A stretch of DNA of 64,000 nucleotides from Phragmitibacter flavus (GCF_005780165.1 NZ_VAUV01000002.1:62001-126000), one strand, 5' to 3'; positions 8,203 through 18,034 are shown, counted from the stretch's first letter. The notes: generated from the letters alone by a model not told the origin. Program-made: numbers and translations.

Positions 8203-10644
8203 ATGAAAGTCGCTGCATTTGTTTGTCTATCCCTGGTTGCGCTGTCAGTCAGTTTGAGCGCTGCTCTCCCCGCGTTGAATACCATGGAACCTCGGGGCAT
8301 TCAGCGCGGCACGGAGGCCGTGGTTACGATGAAAGGGGATCGGTTGGAGGATTTTGAAGGGCTCATTTTTTATTCGCCCGGCCTCACCGTGAAGAAAGTG
8401 GACAAGGTGGCGAAAAATCAGGTGGACATGGTCATTCACGTGGCTCCGGAAGTGCCGCTGGGGAATCACATGTTCCGGCTGCGCACCAAGTCGGGTATCT
8501 CCGTGATTCGCCAAATTTTCGTGGGTCCCTATCCCAATGTGGCCGAAGTGGAGCCCAATAACGATTTGGACACCACTCAATTGATCAATTTTAACCAAAC
8601 TATTGAAGGGGTCGTGAAGACCGAGGATGTGGATTATTTCAGGCTGCAAGCCAAGAAGGGGCAACGCATTAGCCTTGAGGTGGAAGGCGTCCGCCTCGGG
8701 TGGACGGGTAACAATGCTTTGTTTGATCCGGCCATCAGCGTGCTGAACAAGGATCGGTTTGAGATCGCTTCCAGCGATGACACCATTCTGCTGCGTCAGG
8801 ATGGTTATCTGTCGGTGATCGCGCCGGAAGATGGCGAATATTTTATCCAGATTCGGGAAGCTTCCTACCGGGGTTCTGATCTTGCCTTCTACCGGCTGCA
8901 TGTGGGGAACTTTCGTCGGCCGGATGTCGTTTATCCTTCTGGAGGCAAGGCGGGATCCAAGCTGAACGTGCGTTTCATTGAGGGCAATGGCGAGTCGACC
9001 GAACAGGAGGTGCAGTTGCCGGCCGAACCGACCAATGGTTTTGTGGCTTTTCTGAACGAAAACCCTGCGCCCTCCGGCAACACGGTTCGCGTCAGTGCCT
9101 TTGAAAACTATCTCGAAGTTGAACCCAATGACACCATGCCGCAGGCCAACAAAACGGCGATGACAGCCCCATGCGCGATGAATGGCATCATTGAAAAGCC
9201 AGGTGACGAAGACCGGTTCATGATCACGCTGAAAAAAGGGACCAAGGTGGAATTCTTTGCTTATGCGCAATCCATCGGTTCGCCGCTGGATCCGGTGTTG
9301 GTGGTGACCAACGTGAAGGGCGCGGGCATTGGTTCCAATGACGATGGTGGGACCGGGCGTCGCCTTGATTGCAAGCTTTCCATCACCGCCCCTGAAGACG
9401 GTGAATATTGTGTGATCATCAAAGACCATCTGTCGCGTGGCGGTCCGAACTATGTTTACCGGATTGAGGCCGTGAGTGCGGTGCCTGAGTTGACCTTTTC
9501 CTCGCCGCACTTTGGCGTGAATGACAGTCATACCCGCCAGTTCATCACGGTGCCTCGCGGAGGTTATTACGCGATTTTGGTTAATGCCGTTCGCAACAGC
9601 ATTGCGGGCGACATGAAGTTCGCTGCCAAAAATCTTCCTCCGGGTGTGACGCTGATCAGTGACACCCTGCCCGGCAATTTTGCCAGCTACCCGCTGCTTT
9701 TCAAAGCGGAAGCGGATGCCCCATTGGGTGGAGCGGCGGTGCCCATCACTTTGGAACCTACCAAACCCGAAGAACAGAAAGTGAGCGGCAGGCTTGCACA
9801 GGTGTTCGACATCGTTCGCAATGGCAACACCGTTTATCATACTGAGGAAGTCAATCAACTGCCGGTGGCGGTGGTCGAAGAGTTGCCATTCACACTCGAA
9901 ATCCAGAAGCCAACGGTTCCCATGGTGGCGAATGGCGTGCTTCCTTTGAAAGTCGTGGCCAAGCGCAAGGAAGGATTCAAGGCCCCCATTCGTGTGTTGA
10001 TGACCTGGAAGCCACCGGGGGTAAATTCCGAAGGTGAGATCGACATTGCCGAAGGACAAACCGAAGCGGTTTTTAATCTCGATTGCAATGCGAACGTCAC
10101 TCCTGGAACTTATAAATTTACGGTGCTCGGCGAAGCCAACGGGGGCAATGGAACCATTTATCAAGCGGCACCATATTGTGAGGTGGTGATCGCTCCAGCG
10201 CACCTTTCCGGGACGATGGATCTGGCGGTGGTTGAGCAGGGCAAGGAGACGACGTTTGTTTGCAAACTCGAACACGCGGTGCCTTTCGAAGGCGAGGCAG
10301 TGGCTGAGCTGGTGGGCATTCCCAACGGGGTGCTTGCGGAGCCGGCCAGGATCAAGAAGGACACCAATGAAATCACCTTCAAGTTGAAGACCGAGCCCGT
10401 CACTCCGGTGGGCAAACACACGACGGTTTTTTGTCAGGTCCAGGTGCCTGCTGCCGGTGGCGGCACCACATTGCATCGTATTGCCGTGGGTTCCACCCTG
10501 CGCGTGGATGCACCGCGCAAAGCCCCGCCGCCGAAACCCGCTGCGGTGGCGGATGCAGCCAAACCAGCACCTCCAAAGCCGGAGGCCCCCAAACAACTTT
10601 CACGTCTTGAGCAGCTGCGTCTCGAACAAGCCGGTGCCCAATGA
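8203..10644 (+). CDS. Large exported protein with pre-peptidase C-terminal (PPC)-type domains
   Basis: 813 residues with a signal peptide (MKVAAFVCLSLVALSVSLSA). After an Ig-like N-terminal region (about 25-110), two PPC-type beta-sandwich domains are recognisable by the opening EVEPNNDLDTTQ (about 120) and EVEPNDTMPQANK (about 305), each followed by a DVDYF or DEDRF strand and an EDGEY strand. Residues about 430-770 appear to be further beta-sandwich domains. The C-terminal tail is rich in Pro, Ala and Lys. No protease or other catalytic motif is visible, so it is likely a structural or binding protein of the periplasm or cell surface. It lies between the DUF1501 and cytochrome genes, 152 and 67 bp from them. 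Confidence 0.85.
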   Translation: MKVAAFVCLSLVALSVSLSAALPALNTMEPRGIQRGTEAVVTMKGDRLEDFEGLIFYSPGLTVKKVDKVAKNQVDMVIHVAPEVPLGNHMFRLRTKSGISVIRQIFVGPYPNVAEVEPNNDLDTTQLINFNQTIEGVVKTEDVDYFRLQAKKGQRISLEVEGVRLGWTGNNALFDPAISVLNKDRFEIASSDDTILLRQDGYLSVIAPEDGEYFIQIREASYRGSDLAFYRLHVGNFRRPDVVYPSGGKAGSKLNVRFIEGNGESTEQEVQLPAEPTNGFVAFLNENPAPSGNTVRVSAFENYLEVEPNDTMPQANKTAMTAPCAMNGIIEKPGDEDRFMITLKKGTKVEFFAYAQSIGSPLDPVLVVTNVKGAGIGSNDDGGTGRRLDCKLSITAPEDGEYCVIIKDHLSRGGPNYVYRIEAVSAVPELTFSSPHFGVNDSHTRQFITVPRGGYYAILVNAVRNSIAGDMKFAAKNLPPGVTLISDTLPGNFASYPLLFKAEADAPLGGAAVPITLEPTKPEEQKVSGRLAQVFDIVRNGNTVYHTEEVNQLPVAVVEELPFTLEIQKPTVPMVANGVLPLKVVAKRKEGFKAPIRVLMTWKPPGVNSEGEIDIAEGQTEAVFNLDCNANVTPGTYKFTVLGEANGGNGTIYQAAPYCEVVIAPAHLSGTMDLAVVEQGKETTFVCKLEHAVPFEGEAVAELVGIPNGVLAEPARIKKDTNEITFKLKTEPVTPVGKHTTVFCQVQVPAAGGGTTLHRIAVGSTLRVDAPRKAPPPKPAAVADAAKPAPPKPEAPKQLSRLEQLRLEQAGAQ

Positions 10645-10657
10645 AATGTCGCCAGCC

Positions 10658-10673
10658 ATTTCGACGTATTAAG
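10658..10673 (+). promoter_or_regulatory. Promoter-like motif, copy 3 of 4
   Basis: ATTTCGACGTATTAAG lies 38 bp before the start at 10712, in the 67-bp gap after the PPC-protein gene. It shares the GCG/ACGTATT core with the other three copies. Evidence is recurrence only. Confidence 0.35.
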
Positions 10674-10711
10674 ATGACCACCTTTGCAGCCCTGCACCAG
10701 CACCAGCCTTC

Positions 10712-13528
10712 ATGAATCGATCACTCACCCGGATTTCTCTCAGCCTCGCCACTGTGGGCGTTGCCACCGCGCTTTCCGCCAATCCCGTCACGGTGGATTT
10801 CAACCGGCAGATCAAGCCGATTCTTGAAGCGCAGTGCGTATCTTGCCATCATCCTGGTGAAGACAAGGGAGGTCTGCTTCTCGATACCTTGCAGGGCATG
10901 ATCAAGGGTGGCGACAGCGGAACTTCATTGGTTCCTGGTCAGCCTGACAAGAGCGAGATTCTCGCGCGGGTGATGCTGCCTCATGATGATGGTGACATCA
11001 TGCCGCCCAAGGGCGATCCACTCACTGCGGAGCAACAGGCATTGTTGAAAACCTGGATTGCAGAAGGTGCCAACTGGCCGCAGGGCGTGGCCTTGAAGGC
11101 CCGTTCGAAGGAAGAATTGAAGGCGATTGCGCGTCTCGAGCAGAAGGTGAACCGGATCCGCAGCATTGAGGTTTTGCCACCCAACTTCAATCTGGAAACC
11201 AAACGCGACAAACATCGCGTGATGGTGTTCGCGACTTTTGATGATGACACGACACGTGATGTCAGTGAGTTTGCTGAGATCAAGGTGGCCAATGGACAGT
11301 TCGCGAAACTGGATGCAGGCGTTTTGTATCCCGTTCAGGATGGAGCGACGGAAATCCAGGTGGCGTATCATGGCAAGACGGCTGTCGCGCCGGTGAAGGT
11401 GGTGGGTGCGGGGACTGACCGCCCGGTTTCATTCAATCTGGATGTGATGCCCATTTTCATGGCGGCTGGCTGCAATGGCGGGGGCTGTCATGGTTCTGCC
11501 CGCGGTAAGGACGGATTCATGCTTTCGCTGTTTGGGTATGATCCTGATGGCGATTACAAACGCATCACGCGTGAACTGGCTGGACGTCGGGTGAACGTAG
11601 CGCTTCCTGAGGAAAGCACGCTTGTGGAAAAATCGCTGGGAACGGTGCCGCACTCCGGCAATGAATGTTTTGCTCCGGGCAGTGAGTTTCACAAAACCAT
11701 GGTGGAATGGATCGCCAATGGAGTGCCGAAAGATGCGAAGGAGGTGGCGACGGTGACCGGCATCGAGATCTTCCCCAAGATGTGCGTGATGGAAGGGCAG
11801 GCGGAAACCCAGCAGGTTACGGTGCGTGCCAGTTATTCCGATGGAACGGATCGTGATGTAACAAACCAGGTGGTGTTTTCATCGAACAACGATCCTTGTG
11901 CCAGTGTGTCCAAGCTGGGCGTGGTGACTTCGCATGAGCGCGGTGAGGCGTTTGTGCTGGCGCGGTTCTCCACTTATTCGGTCGTGTCGCAGTTCATCGT
12001 CATTCCAGAGAATTTGAAGTATGAGCGGCCCAAGCTGGTCGAGAACAATTACATTGATACGCTGGTCAATGACAAGCTGCACAAGCTGCGCATTCTGCCA
12101 TCCGGCATCTGTTCCGATCAGGAGTTTGTGCGTCGTGTGTATATCGATGTGGTTGGACTTTTGCCAAGCCCTGACGAAGTGAAAAACTTTGTCGCGGATG
12201 CCAATCCGAAGAAGCGTGAAGCGTTGATCGACCAACTGCTGGGCCGCAAGGAGTTCACGGAGATGTGGGTGATGAAGTGGTCGGAGTTGTTGCAGATGCA
12301 CAGCGTCGACAACGCCAATGAGGGCACTTTCTACAAAAACGTGCTGCTCTATTATGGATGGCTTCAGGAGCGGCTCGCCAACAACGTGCCCTTGAATGAA
12401 GTGGTTGCCGAGTTGCTGTCGGCTGAGGGAAGCACCATTGCCAACCCGCCCACCAATTATTATCAGACGGAGCGTGACACGTTGTTGGTGACGGAGAACG
12501 TGGCTCAGGTGTTCATGGGCATGCGCATTCAGTGCGCCCAATGCCACAACCATCCATTCGACCAGTGGACGATGGATGACTACTACGGGTTCATGGCCTT
12601 TTTCACGCAAATCGGCCGCAAGACGACGGATGATCCGAGGGAACAAATCGTGTTCGACCGAGGCACTGGCAATGCGGTGCATCCGGTGACCAAGGCAGCG
12701 GTGATGCCGAAATTTCTGGGAGGCGACAAGCCTGAAATCGCGAAGGGTGAAGACCGTCGCGCTGTCATGGCCAAGTGGCTTGCCTCGGATCAAAATCCGT
12801 TCTTTGCCCGCAACCTTTCCAACATCACCTGGTCGCATTTCTTCGGCGTTGGCATCATCGACCCGGTGGATGATGTGCGGGTGAGCAATCCGGCCTCCAA
12901 TCCGGAATTGCTGGCGACGCTGGCCGGGAAACTCTCGGAATACAAATACGATTTCAAACGTCTGGTGCGCGACATCTGCAACTCGATGACCTATCAGCGC
13001 AGCACCAAGGCCAACGAGAGCAACGAGAACGACAAGTTCAACTTTGCCAAAGCCCAGGTGCGTCGTCTGCGCGCGGAAGTGCTGGCGGATGCCCTAAGTA
13101 ATGTGACCAACGTGCCGATGAAATATCAGGGCCTGCCGCTCGGTGCGCGTGCGGTGCAAATTGCCGATGGTTCGGTGTCGGACTATTTCCTCACCACCTT
13201 TGGCCGCGCTCAACGCACCACGGTCTGCTCCTGTGAAGTGAAGATGGACCCTGCGCTGGGCCAAGCGTTGCATTTCATCAATGGCAATGCGGTTCACGAC
13301 AACATCAAGAAGGGCAAGGTGGTTGCCGACATGGTCGCCAAGGACAAAAAATCGGATGAGGAAATCATTCAGGAACTGTTCCTGCGCAGCTTGGGCCGGG
13401 ATGTGCGTCCTGAAGAAAAAGCGGCGGTCATCAAACAAATCCAGGAGGTGCCTGAAGAACGTGTCGCTGTTTTGGAAGACGTTTTCTGGGCGTTGTTGAA
13501 CTCGAAGGAGTTTTATTTCAACCACTGA
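10712..13528 (+). CDS. PSD1/DUF1549-DUF1553 multidomain c-type cytochrome
   Basis: 938 residues with a signal peptide. A planctomycete-type cytochrome c domain opens the mature protein, with heme motif CVSCH at residues 42-46. An Ig-like region (about 155-240) leads to a second, unusual motif C-x4-CH (CNGGGCHG, about 254). DUF1549 starts near 447 (DTLVNDKLHKLRI) and contains a third CxxCH in CAQCHNHPFDQW (about 608). DUF1553 covers about 690-935 (ARNLSNITWSHFFGVGIIDP). This is the standard PSCyt1-PSCyt2-PSD1 architecture of Planctomycetes and Verrucomicrobia, probably periplasmic and heme-binding. The electron donor and substrate are unknown. Its frequent partner family, DUF1501, is two genes upstream. 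Confidence 0.93.
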   Translation: MNRSLTRISLSLATVGVATALSANPVTVDFNRQIKPILEAQCVSCHHPGEDKGGLLLDTLQGMIKGGDSGTSLVPGQPDKSEILARVMLPHDDGDIMPPKGDPLTAEQQALLKTWIAEGANWPQGVALKARSKEELKAIARLEQKVNRIRSIEVLPPNFNLETKRDKHRVMVFATFDDDTTRDVSEFAEIKVANGQFAKLDAGVLYPVQDGATEIQVAYHGKTAVAPVKVVGAGTDRPVSFNLDVMPIFMAAGCNGGGCHGSARGKDGFMLSLFGYDPDGDYKRITRELAGRRVNVALPEESTLVEKSLGTVPHSGNECFAPGSEFHKTMVEWIANGVPKDAKEVATVTGIEIFPKMCVMEGQAETQQVTVRASYSDGTDRDVTNQVVFSSNNDPCASVSKLGVVTSHERGEAFVLARFSTYSVVSQFIVIPENLKYERPKLVENNYIDTLVNDKLHKLRILPSGICSDQEFVRRVYIDVVGLLPSPDEVKNFVADANPKKREALIDQLLGRKEFTEMWVMKWSELLQMHSVDNANEGTFYKNVLLYYGWLQERLANNVPLNEVVAELLSAEGSTIANPPTNYYQTERDTLLVTENVAQVFMGMRIQCAQCHNHPFDQWTMDDYYGFMAFFTQIGRKTTDDPREQIVFDRGTGNAVHPVTKAAVMPKFLGGDKPEIAKGEDRRAVMAKWLASDQNPFFARNLSNITWSHFFGVGIIDPVDDVRVSNPASNPELLATLAGKLSEYKYDFKRLVRDICNSMTYQRSTKANESNENDKFNFAKAQVRRLRAEVLADALSNVTNVPMKYQGLPLGARAVQIADGSVSDYFLTTFGRAQRTTVCSCEVKMDPALGQALHFINGNAVHDNIKKGKVVADMVAKDKKSDEEIIQELFLRSLGRDVRPEEKAAVIKQIQEVPEERVAVLEDVFWALLNSKEFYFNH

Positions 13529-13640
13529 CCCTTTCGTTTCTTTAGTGGTCGACTCGGTCCTGATTTCAGATCGGGGCTAAGATCATCCACATTTGCCATC
13601 CGGCTGTCGTTGAGATGGCCAAATCAAGTTGTGTAAAATT

Positions 13641-13664
13641 TTGCCTGCTTTGCGCGTATTTAAG
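13641..13664 (+). promoter_or_regulatory. Promoter-like motif, copy 4 of 4
   Basis: TTGCCTG at 13641-13647 is followed by CTTTGCGCGTATTTAAG (13648-13664), ending 21 bp before the start at 13686. It is the copy most like that at 6631-6650: both have TTG, three bases, then GCTTTGCG. Confidence 0.45.
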
Positions 13665-13685
13665 TGACTCATTCACCCATCATTC

Positions 13686-16600
13686 ATGACCCATTCCGTG
13701 AGACCAAGCATTGCCCCTAAACCCGTGATCATCGCGCGACGCGTTGCCTTTGTGTCATTTGCTCTGCTGTCAGCGGAGGCGGTCACCTTGCATGCCCAGG
13801 AGAAGATCAACTTCAATGACCATGTGCGGGCGGTGTTGGAGAATAAATGTTTCTCCTGCCACAACCCTGACAAAAAGCGCGGGGACTTGGATCTGACCAG
13901 TTTTGCGGCGACGATGACCGGTGGTGGCACGGGTGCCATTGTCATTCCTGGGGATCATGAGGGGAGCAAGTTGATCACCACCACGACGAAAAAGGCGGAG
14001 CCGTTCATGCCGCCGGAAGGTTCTCCGCTGACGCCTCAGGAGGTTGAGATCTTGACCAAATGGATCAATGGCGGAGTTCTGGAAACCGCATCCAGCATTG
14101 CCCGCAAGGCGGCACCGAAAGCAAGCATTGCATTGACGGTAAGTGCTTCAGGTAAGCCGGAAGGTCCGGTGGCGATGCCGGAGCACGTGTTGCTCGAGCC
14201 GGTGGTGGTCGCTCCACGCACCAGCGCGATCACGGCGATTGCGGCCAGTTCATGGGCTCCTCTGGTGGCGATCAGCGGCCAGAAACAGGCGTTGATTTAC
14301 AATACCGACACGCGCAGTCTCGCGGGCATTTATCCGTATGAGGAAGGGCAGATTCGTTCGCTTAAGTTCAGTCAGAGCGGTGGTTTGCTGGTCGGAGCAG
14401 GCGGACAGGGTGGTCGCAAAGGCAACGTCGTGGTTTGGGATGTGAAGTCCGGCAAACGCGTGGCCGAGGTGGGCAATGAATTTGACCAGGTGATGACGGC
14501 GGACATCAGTCCAAACCAGACCATGGTGGCGTTGGGTGGTCCTTCCAAAGCGGCCAAGGTCTATGATCTTTCCACCAATGAGGAAGTTTACGCGATCAAG
14601 AAACACACCGAGTGGATCATGTCGCTGGCTTTCAGTCCCGATGGGGTCTTGCTGGCGAGTGCGGATCGCAACGGCGGAGTGGTGGTGAGCGAAGCCTCAA
14701 ACGGCGCGGAGTTTTATGTGTTGGACACGCATAAGACGGCTTGCACGAGTGTGGCCTGGCGGGCCGATTCCAACATCCTGGCGACGTCGGGGGAAGATGG
14801 GAAAATTGTCACTTATGAAATGACGAATGGCAAGGTGGTGAAGGTTTGGGATGCCCATGCGGGTGGCTGTCTTTCGGTAAGCTTCACTCCAGATGGCAAT
14901 GTGGTTTCTTCAGGACGCGACGGGGTGGTTCGCATCTGGGATGTGAACGGCAAAAAGCTGATGGAGTCGCCGAAACAGCCGGACCTGGTCACCAAGGTGG
15001 CAGCACTTCATGACAGCAAAACCTGTGTGACGGGTGACTGGCTTGGCAACACCAAGATGTGGTCGTTTGCGGGGGTGTTCGCGGAAGTGGGTGCCTTGTC
15101 GAGCAATCCACAGCCGATTGCTGCAAGGATCTCGGAAAGCGAGAAACTGGCGGCGGCATTGATGACTCAGGTCGGAACGGCGGAAGCTGGGGTCAAGAAA
15201 GCGACTGACGCTTTGAATGCCAAAAACGCGGCGGTCGAAGCGGCCAAGAAGCTGGCGGGGGATATGACGGCCGGGGTTAAAAAACTGGAGCAGGAAGTGG
15301 CTGCAGCGAATGGTCAACAGCAAGCACTTACAAAATCGTTGGCGGAGACGAACCAGCGTCGCGCCGAGTTGGGGGCTGAGTGGAAGAAGCATGAAGCCAT
15401 CGCTGCCAAGTTGAAAACAGATGAAGCGAGTTTGGCGGCACTGACGGCTGAACGCCAGACATTGACCACACCGGAGCAGCAGCCGAAAGCGGCAGAAGTC
15501 GACAAAAAATTGGCGGATTTGAAAGCACCGATTGAGGCGGCGAAAGCAGCGATGGCAAAACCACCGCAACAGATGATTGAGGTCGATGGCAAGATTCGCG
15601 AGATTCAGGAGCAGTTGACGGCGTTGAACAAAGCGCTGCCAGAGAAGAAAAAGCAGTTGGATGAATTGAAGCCAAAGGCGGCCAAACAGCCGGAGGTGGT
15701 GGCGGCTCTGGAAAAGGAAGTGGCCCCTTTGAGTGCCGGACTTGCCGCTGCGCAGAATCAATTGAAGAAGGTGCAGGGCGACCTGGCTTTCCAACAGCAG
15801 ATGCCGGTGAAGCTGCGTGCGGCACAGTTCAATTTGGGATTGCTGGCGGAGCGTGATGCCCTCGAAAAACTGGAGGCGGAAGTCAAAGGTTTGCAGGAAG
15901 CTCAAAAGGAGACCGATGCGACGCTCGTTGCGGCGAAGACGAAGATTGATGAGAGTCGCAAGGTGATGGCGGAGAGTGCTGCGGCTTTACCTGCGTTGGA
16001 TGAGGTGTTCGCCAAATTGACGGCGGATCAGCCAGCCATTGAGAAGATGGTTGAGCCGGGCAAGGCGCAGGAAGGGCAACTGCTGGGACAGGTGAATGCG
16101 GAGAAGAAGAAGGTCGTGGACCAGGAGGCGGCGATCAAGGCATTGGATGATGCGAAGAATGCACGCATTGCGGCGGCAGCCAAGGCAGCAGAAGAAATCA
16201 CCAAACAGATCCAAGTTTTGCAGAAGCAGCTTGGAGATGTGAATGGCAAACTCGATGGCCCGGCGAAAGCGGCGGAGGCCAAACAGGTGGCGATGAACAA
16301 GATGAACGAGGACTTGCAGGGGGCGAGGTCACTTGCCGGTCTGGCGAATCAAAGGGCGCAAGAGACTCAAGCAGTCGTGAAAAAATCGGAGGAAGCTTTG
16401 GCGGCGGCGAAAGGCAATGCGGAAGCGGAGAAGGCGGCAACGGAGGCATTGAATGCGGCTCGGAAATCGATGTCGGAGGCGCAGGGCGCATTGGGTCAAG
16501 GAAATGGACTGCTGGCACAGCGTGAGAAAGCGGCGGCGCAGTCGAAAGCGGAGCATGAAGCAGCAGTTAAGGCAGCGGCCCCATTGCGCGAGCAGCAGGC

Positions 16601-17036
16601 GAACTTGAACAAGCAGATTGGGATTCGCAATCAGGAGCTCGCGGCGAAAAAAGCGGAGCCGGAGAAGGCGAATGCCGAGTTTGCGGCAGCGTCCCAGCCT
16701 CATCGCGTTGAGATCGGCAAGGTGAAGGCGGTGGTCGGACCGATGGAAACCCAACTCGCCGAGGTGCGTGCCAAGCTGGCGGCGGATCAGAAAACGGTGG
16801 AGGGGGCACGTGCTGCGTTGGCCAAGGCTAAAGGTGATGCGGAGGCGGTCCGTCAGCGACAGGCAGATGCGCAGAAGTCAATTGACGGAGCAACGAAACA
16901 GATCGCGGATTCCGAGAAGATGCTGGTGGAGATCCAACAGGAGCTAGCCAAACAGGAGCCGGGTTTGCAGCCGCTGCGGGATAAAGTGAAGCAGCTCAGT
17001 GAGCAGTATTTTGCGATGTTGCCGCCGGCGAAGTAG
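13686..17036 (+). CDS. Exported cytochrome c-WD40-coiled-coil fusion protein
   Basis: 1116 residues. The N-terminus has a signal-like hydrophobic stretch (about 20-38) and a planctomycete-type cytochrome domain with CFSCH at residues 55-59. Residues about 180-465 form WD40-type repeats: MSLAFSPDGVLLASADRNG, VAWRADSNILATSGEDG, VSFTPDGNVVSSGRDG. From about 480 to the end the protein is an Ala/Lys/Glu/Gln-rich coiled coil of over 600 residues. It resembles c-type cytochrome domain proteins with WD40 repeats in planctomycetes; the coiled coil is strikingly long. It is probably a periplasmic scaffold able to bind heme. It ends the four-gene block. Confidence 0.88.
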   Translation: MTHSVRPSIAPKPVIIARRVAFVSFALLSAEAVTLHAQEKINFNDHVRAVLENKCFSCHNPDKKRGDLDLTSFAATMTGGGTGAIVIPGDHEGSKLITTTTKKAEPFMPPEGSPLTPQEVEILTKWINGGVLETASSIARKAAPKASIALTVSASGKPEGPVAMPEHVLLEPVVVAPRTSAITAIAASSWAPLVAISGQKQALIYNTDTRSLAGIYPYEEGQIRSLKFSQSGGLLVGAGGQGGRKGNVVVWDVKSGKRVAEVGNEFDQVMTADISPNQTMVALGGPSKAAKVYDLSTNEEVYAIKKHTEWIMSLAFSPDGVLLASADRNGGVVVSEASNGAEFYVLDTHKTACTSVAWRADSNILATSGEDGKIVTYEMTNGKVVKVWDAHAGGCLSVSFTPDGNVVSSGRDGVVRIWDVNGKKLMESPKQPDLVTKVAALHDSKTCVTGDWLGNTKMWSFAGVFAEVGALSSNPQPIAARISESEKLAAALMTQVGTAEAGVKKATDALNAKNAAVEAAKKLAGDMTAGVKKLEQEVAAANGQQQALTKSLAETNQRRAELGAEWKKHEAIAAKLKTDEASLAALTAERQTLTTPEQQPKAAEVDKKLADLKAPIEAAKAAMAKPPQQMIEVDGKIREIQEQLTALNKALPEKKKQLDELKPKAAKQPEVVAALEKEVAPLSAGLAAAQNQLKKVQGDLAFQQQMPVKLRAAQFNLGLLAERDALEKLEAEVKGLQEAQKETDATLVAAKTKIDESRKVMAESAAALPALDEVFAKLTADQPAIEKMVEPGKAQEGQLLGQVNAEKKKVVDQEAAIKALDDAKNARIAAAAKAAEEITKQIQVLQKQLGDVNGKLDGPAKAAEAKQVAMNKMNEDLQGARSLAGLANQRAQETQAVVKKSEEALAAAKGNAEAEKAATEALNAARKSMSEAQGALGQGNGLLAQREKAAAQSKAEHEAAVKAAAPLREQQANLNKQIGIRNQELAAKKAEPEKANAEFAAASQPHRVEIGKVKAVVGPMETQLAEVRAKLAADQKTVEGARAALAKAKGDAEAVRQRQADAQKSIDGATKQIADSEKMLVEIQQELAKQEPGLQPLRDKVKQLSEQYFAMLPPAK

Positions 17037-17259
17037 ACGATTTGGTCAGGCATATGATCGTTCTTTGGCGAGACAGGCACAGAGAGTGGCAATGTTAAGA
17101 ATCATCGGCGGCATTAGGGTGGTGAAAGGTGAGTTTGATAAATCGACGCCCTCAAAAGGGGATGGCTGTTTTTTGTCGAAACCTCTATTTCGAGAAGCCT
17201 TCGGTGCTGACTGGTCGTCCGAGTTGTGGAAGCACAGGTTCGCTGATGCGGCTCTCATT
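17037..17259. other. Non-coding stretch before the hairpin array
   Basis: No supported gene. A frame that is open through this stretch and into the first REP copy shows no recognisable domain and is probably not translated. Nothing that looks like a tRNA or terminator was seen. Confidence 0.5.
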
Positions 17260-17433
17260 GTCCCAACGGGACGATTCATCAAAGCCCGGCACAGGGTGCC
17301 GGTGGGGAGAAATTAGGGGGCGTTCTAAAGGAACGAATCATGCGCATTAAGTGGCGAGAGATGCACTCCGCATGAGGCGTCCCAGTAGGACGCAACCAAA
17401 CCCTCGACAAAACCCGGCACCTTGTGCCGGCTG
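17260..17433. repeat. REP-like hairpin array, left of the group II intron
   Basis: Five short hairpins follow each other: GTCCC-AAC-GGGAC (17260-17272); CCGGCAC-AGG-GTGCCGG (about 17286-17302); CGTTC..GAACG (about 17319-17333); GCGTCC-CAGTA-GGACGC (about 17377-17393); and CCGGCAC-CTT-GTGCCGG (17414-17430). The first two make one 43-bp repeat unit (17260-17302). The last hairpin, with the bases right of the intron (19377-19398), makes a second, inverted copy of that unit. A degenerate fragment of the same unit is at 55934-55949. The array is typical of REP/BIME elements; no RAYT transposase is in the window. Confidence 0.8.
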
Positions 17434-18034
17434 GTGTGCTTGGCATGAACATGAACTAATCAGATGAAAGGAACTGATCGGAGACGATGGGAGTCAACCG
17501 TAGCCGGAGACAAGGTAGCGGACCGCGAGGCCGTGGCTGAAAGGTCGACCGAAGGGAGACAGCCAGCCGCAGGCTGCCCCGAAGGGGTGGAGCGAAGCGA
17601 CAGCAACTCCGAGGCAAAATCTCGACCACAGGAACACGAAGAGTCAGCGAGGCAGGATGCGGGCGGCGAGCGTGCCAGCAAACGCGAAGCCCAAAACCCA
17701 TCAAGACGCATCAAGTAAAGGCTCGTGGCCCGAGAGGACAGTGCATGTTCTTACCCAAGGAGACCTGTTTGATGAAAATCAGACAGGAGTCAGCAGAGGT
17801 CGTAGTAGTGAAGAGAGCCAGCGAAAGCTGGAAGGAGCGAAGGGCCGAAGGAACAACTGCAAAGCGACCAACGCGACTGTGGACCGCGCAGAACCCGCCC
17901 AAACGTCAGCCGTCGGAAGTGGAAGCCCCACCGAGCACGGCACGAACCCGAACCGCCCAGAGGGTGAAGCCCTTGTAAACGGTGAGGGGAGTGGCACTGC
18001 GGCAACCACGCGTAGCGAAGGACAGAGGCCAGCA

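Noticed and set aside
8245-10596. A 783-codon open frame on the minus strand opposite the PPC-protein gene
   Set aside because: It has His/Arg-rich composition and no domain, while the plus strand has a signal peptide and PPC domains. It is a shadow frame.
16999-17316. A frame reaching from the end of the WD40 gene into the first REP unit
   Set aside because: It overlaps the end of a real gene in another frame and runs through hairpin repeats, so it is unlikely to be translated.
17260-17433. Possible CRISPR array
   Set aside because: The hairpins differ from each other and there are no uniform repeats and spacers or cas genes.
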